Shown here: piece after piece, positions 34,268-46,952 of the stretch
How the letters are laid out: each line of letters opens with the position of its first letter
Position numbering within the stretch: the stretch's first letter is position 1
Assembly: GCF_949628215.1 (NCBI RefSeq)
Contig: NC_134279.1
Location: forward strand, 83,261,517-83,325,516
DNA length: 64,000 nt
Source: Phalacrocorax aristotelis
Lineage: Eukaryota; Chordata; Aves; Suliformes; Phalacrocoracidae
Direction: 5' to 3'
Program-made: the position numbers and the translations under genes
The notes under the pieces: model-generated
Told to the model about the DNA's origin: nothing
Seen by the model: only the letters and a program-made list of their open reading frames with translations
Database searches by the model: none

Positions 34268-34887
34268 CTTTGTTCATCAAACAATGCTCTTCATGATGCA
34301 CTTTATGCTTCGGATTGTTTCTTGAATGTATTTGGCTTTTAAGGCCCCCAGAGCAGATTCTGATGAGAGCTCGTGGTCTCCTGCGAGCCGAGCACTTCAC
34401 TTAGGGGAATTCTGGGAGTCTGGCCGCTTGCAAACGGTGGCATCAATCCTCTTCTCTGCTGTAGCTTTCGAAGGCAAGGGGATGGAGCGCAGCCCGCCGG
34501 GCAGCCCGGAGGCGCGGGCGGGGGAGCGGCGGGCAGCCCCCGCGGCGCGGCGGTACCATGGACAGCGGTGGGGCGCCGCGTCCCCCACCCGCGGCCGCCC
34601 CTCGCGGGGACCGGCCGGGCTCCCAGCGCGCCGTGGGCCAGACGTGGCCCTTCTCCTCCCGAGGCTGATGGCGTGACATACCACCCCCCCACCCCCCCTT
34701 CTTCGTGCCCTTGGGCTTTGAGAACTTTTCCTTGTGGCAGTGGCTTTCCTCCAGCTGCGCCGGCTGCTGTGAAGTCTTTACAACACCACCTGGATTAAAA
34801 GTGTAGGGTAGGGTACCTGCCCACTTGTTTGCACATGAGGTGTTGTCCATCTGCCTTAGGCAAAAAGGAGTCTTTGTTCATCAAACA
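34268..34887. repeat. 588-bp segment bounded by 16-bp direct repeats
   Basis: CTTTGTTCATCAAACA occurs at 34268-34283 and again, exactly, at 34872-34887. Between them lies a segment whose centre is a CpG-rich block. The pair looks like a target-site duplication of the length made by retroposition or by repair of a staggered break. No clear poly(A) tail is seen next to the second copy, only AAAAA about 9 bp away. Similarity of the inner sequence to a known element is not evident. Confidence 0.65.
34480..34675. promoter_or_regulatory. Short CpG island
   Basis: About 30 CpG dinucleotides in roughly 190 bp by eye, in a window where CpG is otherwise sparse. Two ATGs lie inside on the plus strand. 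The one at 34482 opens a 64-codon Pro/Arg/Ala-rich frame ending at 34676, and the one at 34558 opens a 36-codon frame ending at 34668. Neither has a recognisable domain. The region could be the promoter or first exon of a gene whose other exons lie elsewhere, or a copied GC-rich 5' exon. I see no TATA box, and no splice donor that I would trust. Confidence 0.6.
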
Positions 34888-34979
34888 GCGGTGAACAAAA
34901 TTCTCTCCGAAAGCAGAGAACGGCTTCTTGAAATCTCTCCTCCAACACCCATACGGAGCAGTGCCCCTGTATCACTGCA

Positions 34980-35357
34980 GAGAGCTGGAACATGAGGAGG
35001 AAAAAATCTATAATAGCAGATATAAATATCTGAAGGGCGGATGTCAGGAGGATGGGGCCGGACTCTTTTCTGTGGTGCCCAACGCCAGGCCAAGGGGCCA
35101 CGGGCACAAGCTGGAACACGGGAAGTTCCCCCTGAACATGAGGACAAACCCCTTCCCTGTGCGGGTGCCAGAGCAGTGGAACAGGCTGCCCCAAGAGGCT
35201 GTGGGGTCCCTTCCCTGGAGACATTCACCCCCCGCCTGGACGCGGCCCTGTGCCCCTGCTCTGGGTGTGCCTGCTCCAGCAGGGGGTGGGACGGGATGAG
35301 CTCCAGAGGGCCCTTCCAACCCCTGCTGTTCTGGGATGCTGTGATTCTGTATTTCTG
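34980..35357 (+). mobile_element. CR1 LINE 3' end with ORF2 C-terminus
   Basis: A plus-strand frame here encodes the conserved C-terminus of CR1 ORF2: R-Y-K-Y-L-K-G-G-C, then G-A-G-L-F-S-V-V-P, then E-Q-W-N-R-L-P. The CR1 3' UTR follows and ends with GATGCTGTGATTCTGTA. The frame that holds these motifs is open from 34928 to 35299, but the element is 5'-truncated and lacks the reverse transcriptase, so it is inactive. Confidence 0.9.
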
Positions 35358-36296
35358 AGAAAGGGGATTCGACTGGTTGCTGAAGCTGGGGATCTACTGG
35401 CAATTCTAGCTCTAAAGGGTTTATTATTGCTCTAAAGGGCCAAGGGCAGGCCATGGGGCTTGTTCTGGTAGTATAGGGAGGTTACCTATTGTGGCATACC
35501 CTCTGCTCACCAGGAGGAAGAAGTGCTGGGAAATGATTAGAAAATATCTCCACGTTGCATGTTAAACACCTATAACATATAGAAAAAAAAACATCTTTGA
35601 GCCTGGGGAGGAACAACACGCAACAAAGTGGCTGTAGATGTTAATCAGGCTTAGTGGAGAACACAAAAGAGTTTAAACTGCAAAAGAAAGGTAATCGCAA
35701 AACCTCAGGTGAGAAACCCACCTCCAAGCATTATTCTACTACACCTCCGATCAGGACATTGGTGCTGAGTGTGGAGAATTGAGGACATCAAAGCAGCAGC
35801 TATGCATAACCAAGGAGCACTAATAATTGCTGAGAAACTAGTCTGGTGATCTCATAAGTACAAAAAATACAAAAGGGGTGCCAGGTCCTCATGTGATGCA
35901 TGTAGCCAACGAAGCTGTGGAAATCACCCAGATTTCTTCTGCTCTTAGTGTATATTATGCTGTACATTCATGGCTAGTTGTACATTTTTACACCAGATGG
36001 GCTCTTGGCCATCAGCTGATTGCTTCTATATGGGTGTTTTCTGGTTTAGTTAGGTTTAAAGAGTGATTCGTCTCACACTTTCAGCAAATAGAAATAAATG
36101 CCTGTGGGGTCTAATGCTTTGCCATGACCAAGCTGTATTGTGGCCGTACCAGCCTTGTCTGCAACAGTATTCAGTGTGGAGCATTGGTTCTGGGGCCAAG
36201 GAAGGCTACCCATGGTGGATGGGCAAGGTGATTTGTGGGACAGTTGTTCTTGGATGCCATCAGCACAGCTGTTCAAGCACTGAAAGGACATAATTG
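35358..36296. other. Non-coding spacer between two CR1 ends
   Basis: No gene or repeat recognised. It separates two CR1 3' ends of the same subfamily and orientation. Confidence 0.55.
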
Positions 36297-36480
36297 GGTG
36301 ACAGAGCAGTGGAACAGGCTGCCCAGAGAGGCTGTGGAGTCCCTTCACTGGAGACATTCACCCCCCGCCTGGACGCGGTCCTGTGCCCCCTGCTCTGGGG
36401 GTGCCTGCTCCAGCAGGGGGTTGGAAAAAGTGAGCTCCAGAGGTCCTTTCCAACCCCTGCCAGTCTGGGATTCTGTGATT
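36297..36480 (+). mobile_element. CR1 LINE 3' end, short
   Basis: A 184-bp plus-strand CR1 end, from AGAGCAGTGGAACAGGCTGC to GGGATTCTGTGATT. Across its length it closely resembles 35168-35348, so both belong to one subfamily. Confidence 0.9.
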
Positions 36481-39400
36481 AAATGCTTGATCTGTATTTC
36501 AGAAGTACATGGAGGTTCCATCAAAGATCACGGCCATGTTGTGCTTGGCGCTGTAATGAACACGAGCTCCTTGGCCTGAAGTGTTTGTAACGCATAGAGG
36601 GACAAAACAGACAAAGGCTAGATTATGGCTCCCTTTCTCAGGTGGGAAGTGATTCAGGCTTTGCAATATCCAGTCATTTCAGACTAAGGAATGGAGGAGC
36701 TCATATGCGTTTGTGAAGAATGTGTTGGCTATCACAGTATGCCGTAATCCAGAGGCAGGTCCCTCTGCATTAGGGCAACCAGAGGCGTTCAGGTTTCCTG
36801 AACCCTGCACTGGTGCTGGGTGTCAGGGAAAGATGGTCCTGGCAGAGGCTTTCTTCTCATGTTTGGCACCTCGATGGTACGAGCACGTATGTATAAGGGA
36901 GGATGTTGCGATTCTGGGAAGGATATGTTCTTGGGTTCTTCTACCCCTCTGAAGTTGAGGGAACTGGCAGTGGTTTGCCCTGGAAGACTGGCTCTGCTTG
37001 GCAGTCCCACCTGTAAGAAAAAGAGGTGTGGAAGACTCTGAAATGGTAAGGTCTTGGGCCTCCCATGGTTGCAGTCTATATCATGTAAGAATCTCCTATC
37101 ATCTCCTCGCTAATGAGTCTTCTAATTTATACCGATCTATTGGCTGGTCTTCTGTAGTATCAGAGCTATCTTTGGGTACCACCAGTTGATTGTCTCTGGG
37201 TGCTGCCCTGTATTAGGCAATGTTATATCTACCACCAAAGCTTTCATGGGACCTTGGGGACAGGCTTCCTACATGCCCGGACAAGCATTACAAAAACTGT
37301 TTCTCAGTGCGAGTTTCCCACAGCCAAAGAAATTCCTTACAGGGGCCACACCTGCCTCTGAACTTGTTTAACACCAGCCTACTAAATGGGTGAAGCTGAT
37401 AGGGACTGGAACCCACTGGAAAACACGCAGCCCAGCCCAATCTGAACATCTTTACCTGGGGCAAAACTTTCCTCCGCAGAGAAGGCGACAGATGTCAACT
37501 CCAGTACTCTGCTTCTCTTGGCGTGCTCTTCCACCCTGGGGAAGAGAGCTGAGGCACACAGGAGGTATCAAATGGAGAATCCCAGCACTGGCAGTGAGAT
37601 ACGTAACTCTGCACAAAGGCAGTTCAAAATTATTCCTCATTAGAGATTTGAGGTGGGCCTGCAGGGGAATCTGGGGTTTGAAGCCCCTCTATGACATTCT
37701 TGGGTGGGTTGCGATGCTTCTGTTTTCCTGGCTACAAATACACCCTTTTTGTTTTTCACTTGGAACAAGTTTTTCCAGGTCTGGAAGTGTCCCAAGTGAG
37801 AATAAAAACCTGACATCTCAGCTGCTTAAAGAGTCATGGGAACACCTTTGAGAGATTTTAGTGTCATTTTTCCTGAGCCTGAAAACAAAACCTGGTCTGC
37901 CCCTCGCTTTTGAACCAAGACCCTGAAATTCAGGGCAATGGGAATGAAGACAACTGAGTTGAGTATTTTTGGTAAAAAATATTTTTGTCTAAAAAAGGTT
38001 TTATCCCAAATACCACCTTGGATCAAAAATACTTGTGATTATGGGTTCAAATTTTGAAACAGCTTAATTTAGAAAATAAAATGAAATAGATTATACTTTT
38101 CTAGTTGCCTTCTCCACATAAACATTTTCCTGTTTAAATTTTCAATGGCATTTTTAGGTTAAACATTATCTTGATATTGTGTAAAGGTTAAATTATACAA
38201 AATGGAGCAAAGGATTTACTCCAACTTGAGTTTGTGACCTCTATGGAATTATTTTGTTTACTGATTTTTCTACCTGAAAAATCAAAGAGGGTTTTTTTTT
38301 TTGTTTTGGGTTCCCTCCCCCCCCAGTTTTTTTGGCTGCAGAGGTGAAGAGTCAGTTTCTCAAGCTGCCAGTGAGGACCCAGACCTGTATTGGTCTGCAT
38401 GACTGAGTTTCACAAGATGTGATTATATTTATGCGATCTTTTTGCGTGAAGCTGAGATCCCCTGATACTTGGAAGGGGTTAAAATGTAGAAAAACAGATG
38501 ACAGACTTAGTGAACTGCCTTTTTTTTTTTTTTTTTTGGCATACTCTGGTTATTCACCTAAATAGAAGATGGAAAACTTTTATTTTTTTCTGCATGTCTC
38601 TTGGGACTTTCCCCTCCTTTTACCTGTTGCAATCTCCCTTGTACATCGTGATGTCAGCGTTGTTGGCTGCTGCTTCTTTACTTGTCCAGGACGTAGAAAT
38701 TCCCAGTCTAGCCCAGACTTGCAGTCTATTTTAGTCTGCTGTCCAACACCAAACAGGTGTAAAATCCCTGCAGTCAGCAGAGGTAGGGCAGTTGAACGCA
38801 GAGGTCCAGTGGAGCTGTTTGACTCTTGTGCCTTTGCAAACTGTCTGTCAGGAATCCTTAAGCTGTTGATTGCCAAGAACTGGGGAAACGCACCAAGGGA
38901 ATGCTTGTTTTGCACTTGTCCTTGCTACGTTATCGTCAAGTATACTCTTTCCTGGATTATGTTCCATCACTGTGATGGAGCCAGGGAGTGAGAGTAGATG
39001 GACTCGTAATGGACTGTGGTAGTCCATTGGTCTAAAAGTGTAGTGTTAGCTTAATTCTTCAGTGTGAGAGTTAACTTTGGCTGCATGAAACCCACCATAG
39101 CCAGCTGCTGAATTAGTTATCTTTGAATCTAGCTGGGGTCTAACCCACAATGGGTTGGGGAGGGCATCTGCATGACCTTTTCTTAGTTTCAAAGGAGCTT
39201 ATATACTAGCTTTAACCATTGAAAAGAGGACCTGGAGTTTTCCTGACCACTGGGGAATGTGTGGACATGGCAGAGAATGGGACAGTGCTTCACTCCTAGG
39301 CTGCATTCAGCCAAAACACAGCCATGTACATGGGGTAGTTCCCAACAGACACTTGAGAAGAATTATCTGGGTGGTTAAGTTGGGTTGCAGGTTCCTTGGC

Positions 39401-42400
39401 TCACTTCATGCTTCATCAAGACCTTTCCTGCATAGTTCTCAAGCTAGTGGTAGGATTTTCCATCTCATTTTCCCTTCACAAGGTGGAGGATGACTTTGGT
39501 GGTGCTACGTCTGAGGAACAGGCCCTTTGGCTTGGTTAGATTCTCTTTTCACCTACTTACTGATGCGCAACTGAAACTATCCCTGAGTTTGGCTGAGGGC
39601 CATGTGAAACGATGTGGTTGCAGCTGGTGGAAAACTTCTGAGTGGAATCCTATGGGAACGAAAGGGAGCACCTACTGTGGGGTCCAGAGTTGCTGCTGTG
39701 TCAGGCAAGGCATGCATGTATGGAGTGAAACTGTAATTTTTGAAGTAGGCTTTTGCATAAGAGCACCTTGTTTTTTGCAGGATGCTGAGTTTTAGGCTGA
39801 AGCGTAAACACAGACAGAAAAGGCTTGTGAGTTTCAGAGCTGCAGCCCATGAACCTGCATGTGTGTGCAGGTTTGCATGTCACGTTTGAAGCTTGCTTAG
39901 ATCCATCTGTTGTGCTGAATCACATAAGCAGGTGAGTTATCTCAGTAAGATGGGAATCTTTCCTTTCCCCTTCTTGCAGCTGGATCATGACTATGTCTTT
40001 GGCAAAACTCCCTTGCGGGTTAATGACTTAGAAAGCCCTGTGCTTTGCCTGGCTCTGATAAATGACTAATTAATAATAAGCATTTCTTTGAGAAAGAGGG
40101 TGGAACTGGTGAGGGGCATTTTGTCTGCAGTTGTGTCTCAAGCAAGATCTCTGGAAGTCTTGAATAAGTGCTAGGAGGATTTGATACTTGAAGGGGCTCA
40201 TATTACCACTCCATGTCGAGTAAATGTTGTCTCACTTCATGCTGCCTCCGTGCAAAACTTGAGTCAGGATCACCAGGGCCTTCTCCACTGTGACTCCTTC
40301 ATGGTCCTGTCCATGGGAGCACAGGTAACCTGCCCATCAGGAATATTATTCCATGAAAACACCCTAGTGGGATTTACAGGGTTCTCTCTCCATGCAGTAC
40401 CCTCTTCTCTTGTGATGAAGACATCAATAGGTCTTGTGGGAAGGGTAGGAAAGGACTTGCTGAACTTATTACAGATCTTGTTCATGAACTGTCATACTCT
40501 AGTTAGGAAGGGTCCCTGTACCACACAGCACAAGTTCTGCTTTATTTAAAAAAAAAAAAAACCCAAACAGCTGTTTCAGATTTAATGATTTTTTTACAAA
40601 TCTTTGTTGTTTTTCCATGGGACTTTTGAATTTAAACTAACTGTGGGTCTGACTCACTTGTGTCTCAGACATTTGTGTATGAAACTGGGCTAGGCTGTAA
40701 GAGAGGTCATGCAGTTTGCCTTCTTTCCTCCAGACATTCAGTGGGGAAGAATCTAGATCAGCGTTCAAAAAACCAACAACGTGGTCCTGGAACTGAGACC
40801 CAGGAACTAGTCTGACGTTAAAAAGCAAACAGGAATCCCTGCTGGTGCCGGTACAAAGGAGGTGGAGATGGAGCAGGGAAGAGAGCGGAAAGCTGGAGAG
40901 ATAAATGACTGGTGCTTCTCAGATCAGTATTTGCAGTAGTGCCTCCATGTGACCAACTTCAGTTGCTCCAGTCCCCTGCTCCTATTAGTCTCTCTGATTA
41001 CCCTGCGAGCAGCATGAGGGAGAGACAGACTTTTGCTGTCAGAGCAGGGCTTGAAGAGCGTGCTCGACATATGGCCTCGGGAGAAACAAAGTGCTGATTA
41101 GCCGCTTGTGTGGCGAGAACCATTCTTCAAGGGGAGGAAATGAGGCAGGGGTTGGGGGGGAATCCACGATCCCCTACCTCTGGGTGTGCTGCCTGGTGCA
41201 CTTCAAAACACAGTTCTCTGAGCAGGGTCTAAACTGAGGCTACCAGGGCTCTGGTAATGCCTAGGAAGGCAGAGAAATCCACTCTGTAACCGAGAACAGG
41301 CTCTGGAAAATGCCAGGCTGGTTCTGTACTGAGATTGGCGTGACACCAGGACTTGTCAGCATGTGTCCTGCACCGTGTGTCTGCTGGCTCATCATGCACA
41401 AGACTACTGGAGTGGAGCTCTACTCGCTCCAGGTGTTGCACAAACTGGGCCGGAGTGACTGCATCCTAGCGGGAGGTCAGATACCTGCGGGCAGATAACC
41501 TTGCCTTTCAAGGTCCTCTTGCCCGTCAGACCCAGCTCTGCTGCTGGAGGATGCAGTATTAGGGGCAGTGGGGCTTCTATGTCATCTCCTCCAGCTGCAG
41601 GAGGAGCCTGGCCAGGCAGGAATGCAGTTTGGGAGCATTTTATAGAGACTGGGAGGTTAGACACCCCCAGTAATTAAAGACCTCAGCACAGCTGAGAAGG
41701 TTTAAAGGAACTGGACGAAGGTGACAGTGGTAGCTTAATTTGGATACTGCTGAACCTCTGAGTTGGGCCTTGCTGCGTGTGTGATCTTTTAGCATAACCT
41801 GGGCATCGTGTATAAACACGTCTCTGACCTTGGGCCTGCAGACCTCATTGCCTCGAGGAAATGCTGAGTCCGTGAACTCGTCAGATTTTAGGCCTGTGGA
41901 GTGAGGACGAGACCCACCCTCAGATGCATTAGATAGAAAGAATTAGGAGACGTGAGAGAAAAATCTGATGCAACAGCTGACCTCAGAGGAAAGAAGGAAA
42001 GGGAAAAGGGAAAAGGTAATGACTTTCCTAGGCATTTTTTTTCTCATTATTTTCTTTATTAGATGGTTTCTTGTAAACCCTTCCTATAGCTCACATTATT
42101 ATTGCCCACAGTCTAAATAGTGACGTTACTGAACCTCTAAAGTTTTGTCCCTGTGATGCATAAAAGAAACCTCCTGTGCTGAGTTATGCAACAGAAGTAT
42201 GCGTTTGGCATGTGTCGCACAATATAAGTGCCTTCGGCTCATGTTTGCGCAGTTTAGAGGAGTCCAGCCAAAAGGAGGCAACAAGGGAAGCTATCTTCCA
42301 GTGCAGCTCCTTGCAGGAGAGAAGTATGCTGTGGGACATCCTTTCTCAGCTGCAGTGACACCATGAACTGGCTGCAGGTGGTCAGAGCATCCCCACGCAG

Positions 42401-44218
42401 GCAAAGCAGCTGCACCGGGCTGCTGGGATAAAACCCATGAGTGGTCCAAGTTGAAGGGTCAGCCTGATCCTTCTGTTCTGATATCGCAACTGAGGCTTGC
42501 CCTCAAGCCTCCCAGTTTCAAGCTTCTCTGAGCAAAAGGGAAGCAAAGAGATTCCTTTGCTTCTGCACAGGGTGAAGCCTCAACACCATCACCTTGCAGA
42601 TACCAAGATCTTTAGAAGATCTTTCGAAGGAGCCCCAGAATAGTCATTGGTGGGGTTGCTATTGTACTTTGGAGCTAGTGATGATGACACCTGCTTAAGC
42701 TCATGTAACTATTCAGCTGATCGACTTCAGAGCCAACTTCTACCTTCACTTTGGGGCAGTGAATAAAAAAATAATAAAAATCCAGGCCTGATTCAGTTTG
42801 TGGCTCAGCAGAGAGAAGTTCGATGTGCCAAGAATATTCTCCTCATTGCTATGAATTTTTTTCTTCCATTTCTGTTGAAAAATACAGCAGACAAGTAGGT
42901 TTTGTGGGTGTCTCTTTCTCTTTCGGCAAAGGAAAAGAATTAAGATGTCCAGATGGCTACACCCTGCCATAAATCTTTTATGCATTGGTAGAGAAAGACC
43001 AAACAACATCAGATCTGCAAGTCACAGTAAATTATATAGGTGTAACCAGCCTCCTGTAAGCAAGCGCAAACAAATTTTGAGGTTTGCTAAGGGTCAGATA
43101 GATGACAGTGGGCCAAAGTTCCTTGCTTGTTTAAAATGCCACTCTGTCAGGTACTCTGCAGTCTTCATACCTGGGAAGAATATGCCTCCCTGTCATAAAG
43201 CTCTTCCTTTCCCTGAAAAGCACCTTTAAAACATTTGTTTTTCTTATTGATGGTGCACAGCTGGAGACGTGTACCTACGCATCTCTGCCCTGCCACCACA
43301 GTGGTACCCATGCAGGGAGCAAAGGAATGAGGTAGAGATGTACTTGGTGTTCCAGCAGTGCAAAGAAACTAAAGAGGACACGAAGGCCAGATCCTCAGCC
43401 AGAGTAAACTAGCAGCTGTGCTGATTTACAGCAGCAGAGAAAATAGACTAAAGGGATCCCAATTTCATTTGTTGCCAGAGGAGAAGGGTACAGGGGGTCA
43501 TCTTGGGATCTCTGCAGGCTGGTGCTTGTGATATGGGGGGCACGACCTCCTGGAGCAGATGGTGCCAGCAAGTCTGTCTGTAGATAGCACAGCGATGCGC
43601 CAGCGCTTGCTGCATTATTTTTCCCTCTGCGTTGCACCAGCCACAGAAGTTATTGATCTGAAGCCTGAACCCCGGCTGCACAGCACGAAACTGAGTGCTC
43701 TTCGGGGCTGGAGGTAGCTGCGACAGTGAAGGGGTGCGAGGAGCAGGGCTGTAGGGGCAGAGGGGGTGTTCAGCGGCAGGGGTCCCACCGCTGAGGCAGG
43801 ACATACGCAAGCTGCTGATGGGGACATCAGGGAAGAGGGGACGGGAGCTGCAGCCCCCTTAGCCCACCTCCCTGGGAAATTCATCCCTGCCACTTGCATT
43901 GAAGCAGATAGGAAAGGTGAATCCAAGCTGTCAGCCCCTGAACCTATCATTCTGTAACCTTTATTTATGCTCTTTTGGTGTAATTTGGCCAAGGCGGGCC
44001 CGGTTTCATTGAGAAGAAGCAGGAGGGTGGGCAGGCAAGGAACCAGCTGCAGGTGGCATCTGAGATAAACAAAGCAATTAAACTTTTACTTTTTCCTTCC
44101 GTAAACGGGAACAGCAGTTGAGAACAGGCAGGAATGTGGCTCCCTATTCCTGTTTCTTAATGAGCTCGGGGGTGGAGGTTTGACAGACTGGCTGGCAGTC
44201 ATGTCATTGCAATGACAG

Positions 44219-44285
44219 TACTTTGCACCTAACACCTTTTACCTGGGGGATCTCAAAGCACTGTATAAACATCCACTCAGCTCCT
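44219..44285 (+). repeat. Ancient core-SINE fragment
   Basis: TACTTTGCACCTAACACCTT, TTACCTGGGGGATCTCAAAG and CACTGTATAAACATCC match a common amniote core-SINE start. A weaker relative may lie at 56905-56960. Confidence 0.45.
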
Positions 44286-46899
44286 GGCACTGCCGAGCTG
44301 TATTGTTCTTTTGATCTAGCAGAGGAGAGGGCGGGGGAACTGGGAGCAGGAAGATTAAAAAACACAGATTAAAAAAAAAAAAAAAATAATGCCGTGCCTA
44401 TGATTGTGCTACAAACGTGGCAGCCCAGTGGAGACCACACCTGCGGTCCTCAGTGCCAGGCCTGTGCCAGTGCCTTGAGTCCGTGGCCTTCCAGCAATGA
44501 CCTCTCGATCCCGTCCTTCATCTTAACCACTGAAAGAACCTTGGGAGTGTCGCATGGCTCTGGTGATGTCTTTGGGCTGGGCTGTGACCTTGCCCATGGA
44601 CTTTTACAGCTGTCACTAAGGCACACTGCAGTATGCAATATCGATACAGCAGGAAGGCTCCCTGAAGCAATGCCATTAAATATTGGCTCATGCATGCCGC
44701 CTTGGTCCTCACCTCCTTGCTCCATCAGTGGCAATAAGACCACCTCCTTTATTCTGAGTCCCTGGAGCTGGGGTTTGGTTGTGCTCCCAGAGGGCTGTTG
44801 CACCTCCTGGAGTGCTCAAGAGACATATATCAACTGAAGAGCATCGTGGTGCCACCTTTTGGCCTCTCATTTGCACCAAGGGTGCAAAGGCAGCAGAGCA
44901 GGTTTGGCCAGGACAGAACCAGGAGCAGGAGAGCATGCAAATGGCACTGGCAGAATAAAGTCCTGCCAGTGCCTGGTACATGAGGCTCTATCACAAAAGT
45001 GATGGCTCGGCTGCCTGGCGTGGTGTGGCCATGGTGAAGTCTGGGCGCTACCATAGGTCTTGTGGGGAAACTGGAACTGGGACAGGGTGAACCCAAGGTT
45101 TCATCATGGACTTCAGCTTTGGTTTTGCCTCCTCCAAGCCCACCAAGGCAGATTTCCCACTGCCTACACCTGCACATACAGACGCTTGCATCGTGAACCC
45201 AAGGGATTCAAACTGGAGGTGTGTAGGACTGACTGGGCCCATGGACCTCCCAGACTGGACAGTTGTCCCCAGAGATACCTGGTGGAAGGAAATTGGCCCC
45301 TTCCATGATACCAGTGCTGTGCAGATACGCAGAAGTACCAACAGCTGGAGTCCCAACATCTTTGCTGGGACCCAATACTCCCACTTAGTTCTTGCCTAGG
45401 GTGCTGCAGGTAGCTCAGTATGAGAGCAGCCAGGAGTGCTGGATGCTACTTTGCAGACACATGAGGTGTAGTCTGAAGACCAAATGGAAGCTGAGAATTT
45501 TGACCTGAGAATTTGCTGACAGCCATTCTCACAGTATTTCCACAAGCTATTTGAGGGCTTTTTTGAGCAATGTCATGGTTCCTGTGCTAGTGGTATGTTC
45601 TACCTCTTGCTTTCAAGTTGCTGAGGGCTAAATCACCCGTGTTGGAAATGATACCACTGTTTTTAATCTCTTTGCAGTGAGGACTTAGAGCTGCCTAGTA
45701 ACTGGGTGAAGCCCTTTAAAAAAGTCACAGTTACCCAGCTTTCTTACAGACCAAACTGGCTCTGCCTTGTTATGCAGAAGCAGTAAAAAAACCTTCTTTT
45801 TGTCAGGTTTCAACACATTTCTTATCATTCTTGGGAAGCTCATTAACCACTTCTTTAATGAAAGATTATATTGGTTGAATCTCTGACTAATTTTTTGGTT
45901 GCTGTAGCTGGGTAATAAATAGTCTGTGTGCTTATCTCAGTGACAGATGGCTTCTGTGTTGTAATAGATTGTATCTCTTTTATGCTAGAGCTCTCCTGTC
46001 CCCGGAGGCATTCTTTAGAAAAAGGAAAAAAAAAAGAAAAAAAAGGAAAGGTGTTTATCTCAATGAGTTTGTAATCCCTGCCTTAAAAAAACAAAAACCC
46101 AAAGCTAACCCAAATCTGAATAGTAATTTATGACTCCAGGTTCATCCCACTTTGTGACAGAGCCAAGATTGTGAGACGAGGAATGATGGTATTGGGTGCT
46201 GCTCCATTCACAAGAATGTGTACTGTGTTTCTCCTCGTGCTTCCCTGGCTGCTGCGAGTTAGTAAGAGCTGTGTCCTTTGCTAGGGAATCTGCCACTATG
46301 TTCACTCCCTTAACACTAAAAGTTTGTTGCTGGTTTGTATTTCTGAGAGGAGATGCACTGGTTAAGTTGACCCTGTCTACAGAAGAGCGGCTCGTGCTCT
46401 GTGTGTCCTTGACCTGTGCTTTCATGCTGCTGCCTATAGGAAGACCATGGCTAAAGTTGATGTTGTTCACGTTTTACCAGAGTAATCCACCTGCTTTGGG
46501 CTCTGTCCTGTATGCTCTTGGGGTAAGGAAACTGTGACTTTCCTATGAAGGATCGTGGCTGACACCATGCAGGTATGAAATTGCTGTCAGCGGTCAGACT
46601 AATCCAAGGCTGTCTTGCTCTCTGTAGGGATGGAGATATATACAGGCCCATATCGAGGGGTTGCAGGCCTGAGGCTTTGCCTGGTCTAATATGCGATGAC
46701 ATTCACCATGAGCATCTCTGGACATGCTTCTGTGCAGGCTATACTTGACTGCACTGTATTGACATGGCAACGGTGTATGTGCCTCACACGTGGTAGAGGG
46801 CATGGGCCTGGCCACCAGCACAGCTGTTGCTCTCTTCTGGAATGAAGCAGTGATGAAGTGCGTATAAAAATTAAAAGATTGGATCAAAAGATGCGTGGT

Positions 46900-46952
46900 T
46901 GGGGTTTTTTGTTGTTGTTGTTTTGCTTTTTTTGTTTGTTTTGTTTTGTTTT
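46900..46952. repeat. T/G low-complexity run
   Basis: A run of GTT, GTTT and GTTTT units, about 53 bp. Confidence 0.8.

Noticed and set aside
34928-35299. 123-codon frame that could be taken for a gene
   Set aside because: It is the C-terminus of CR1 ORF2.
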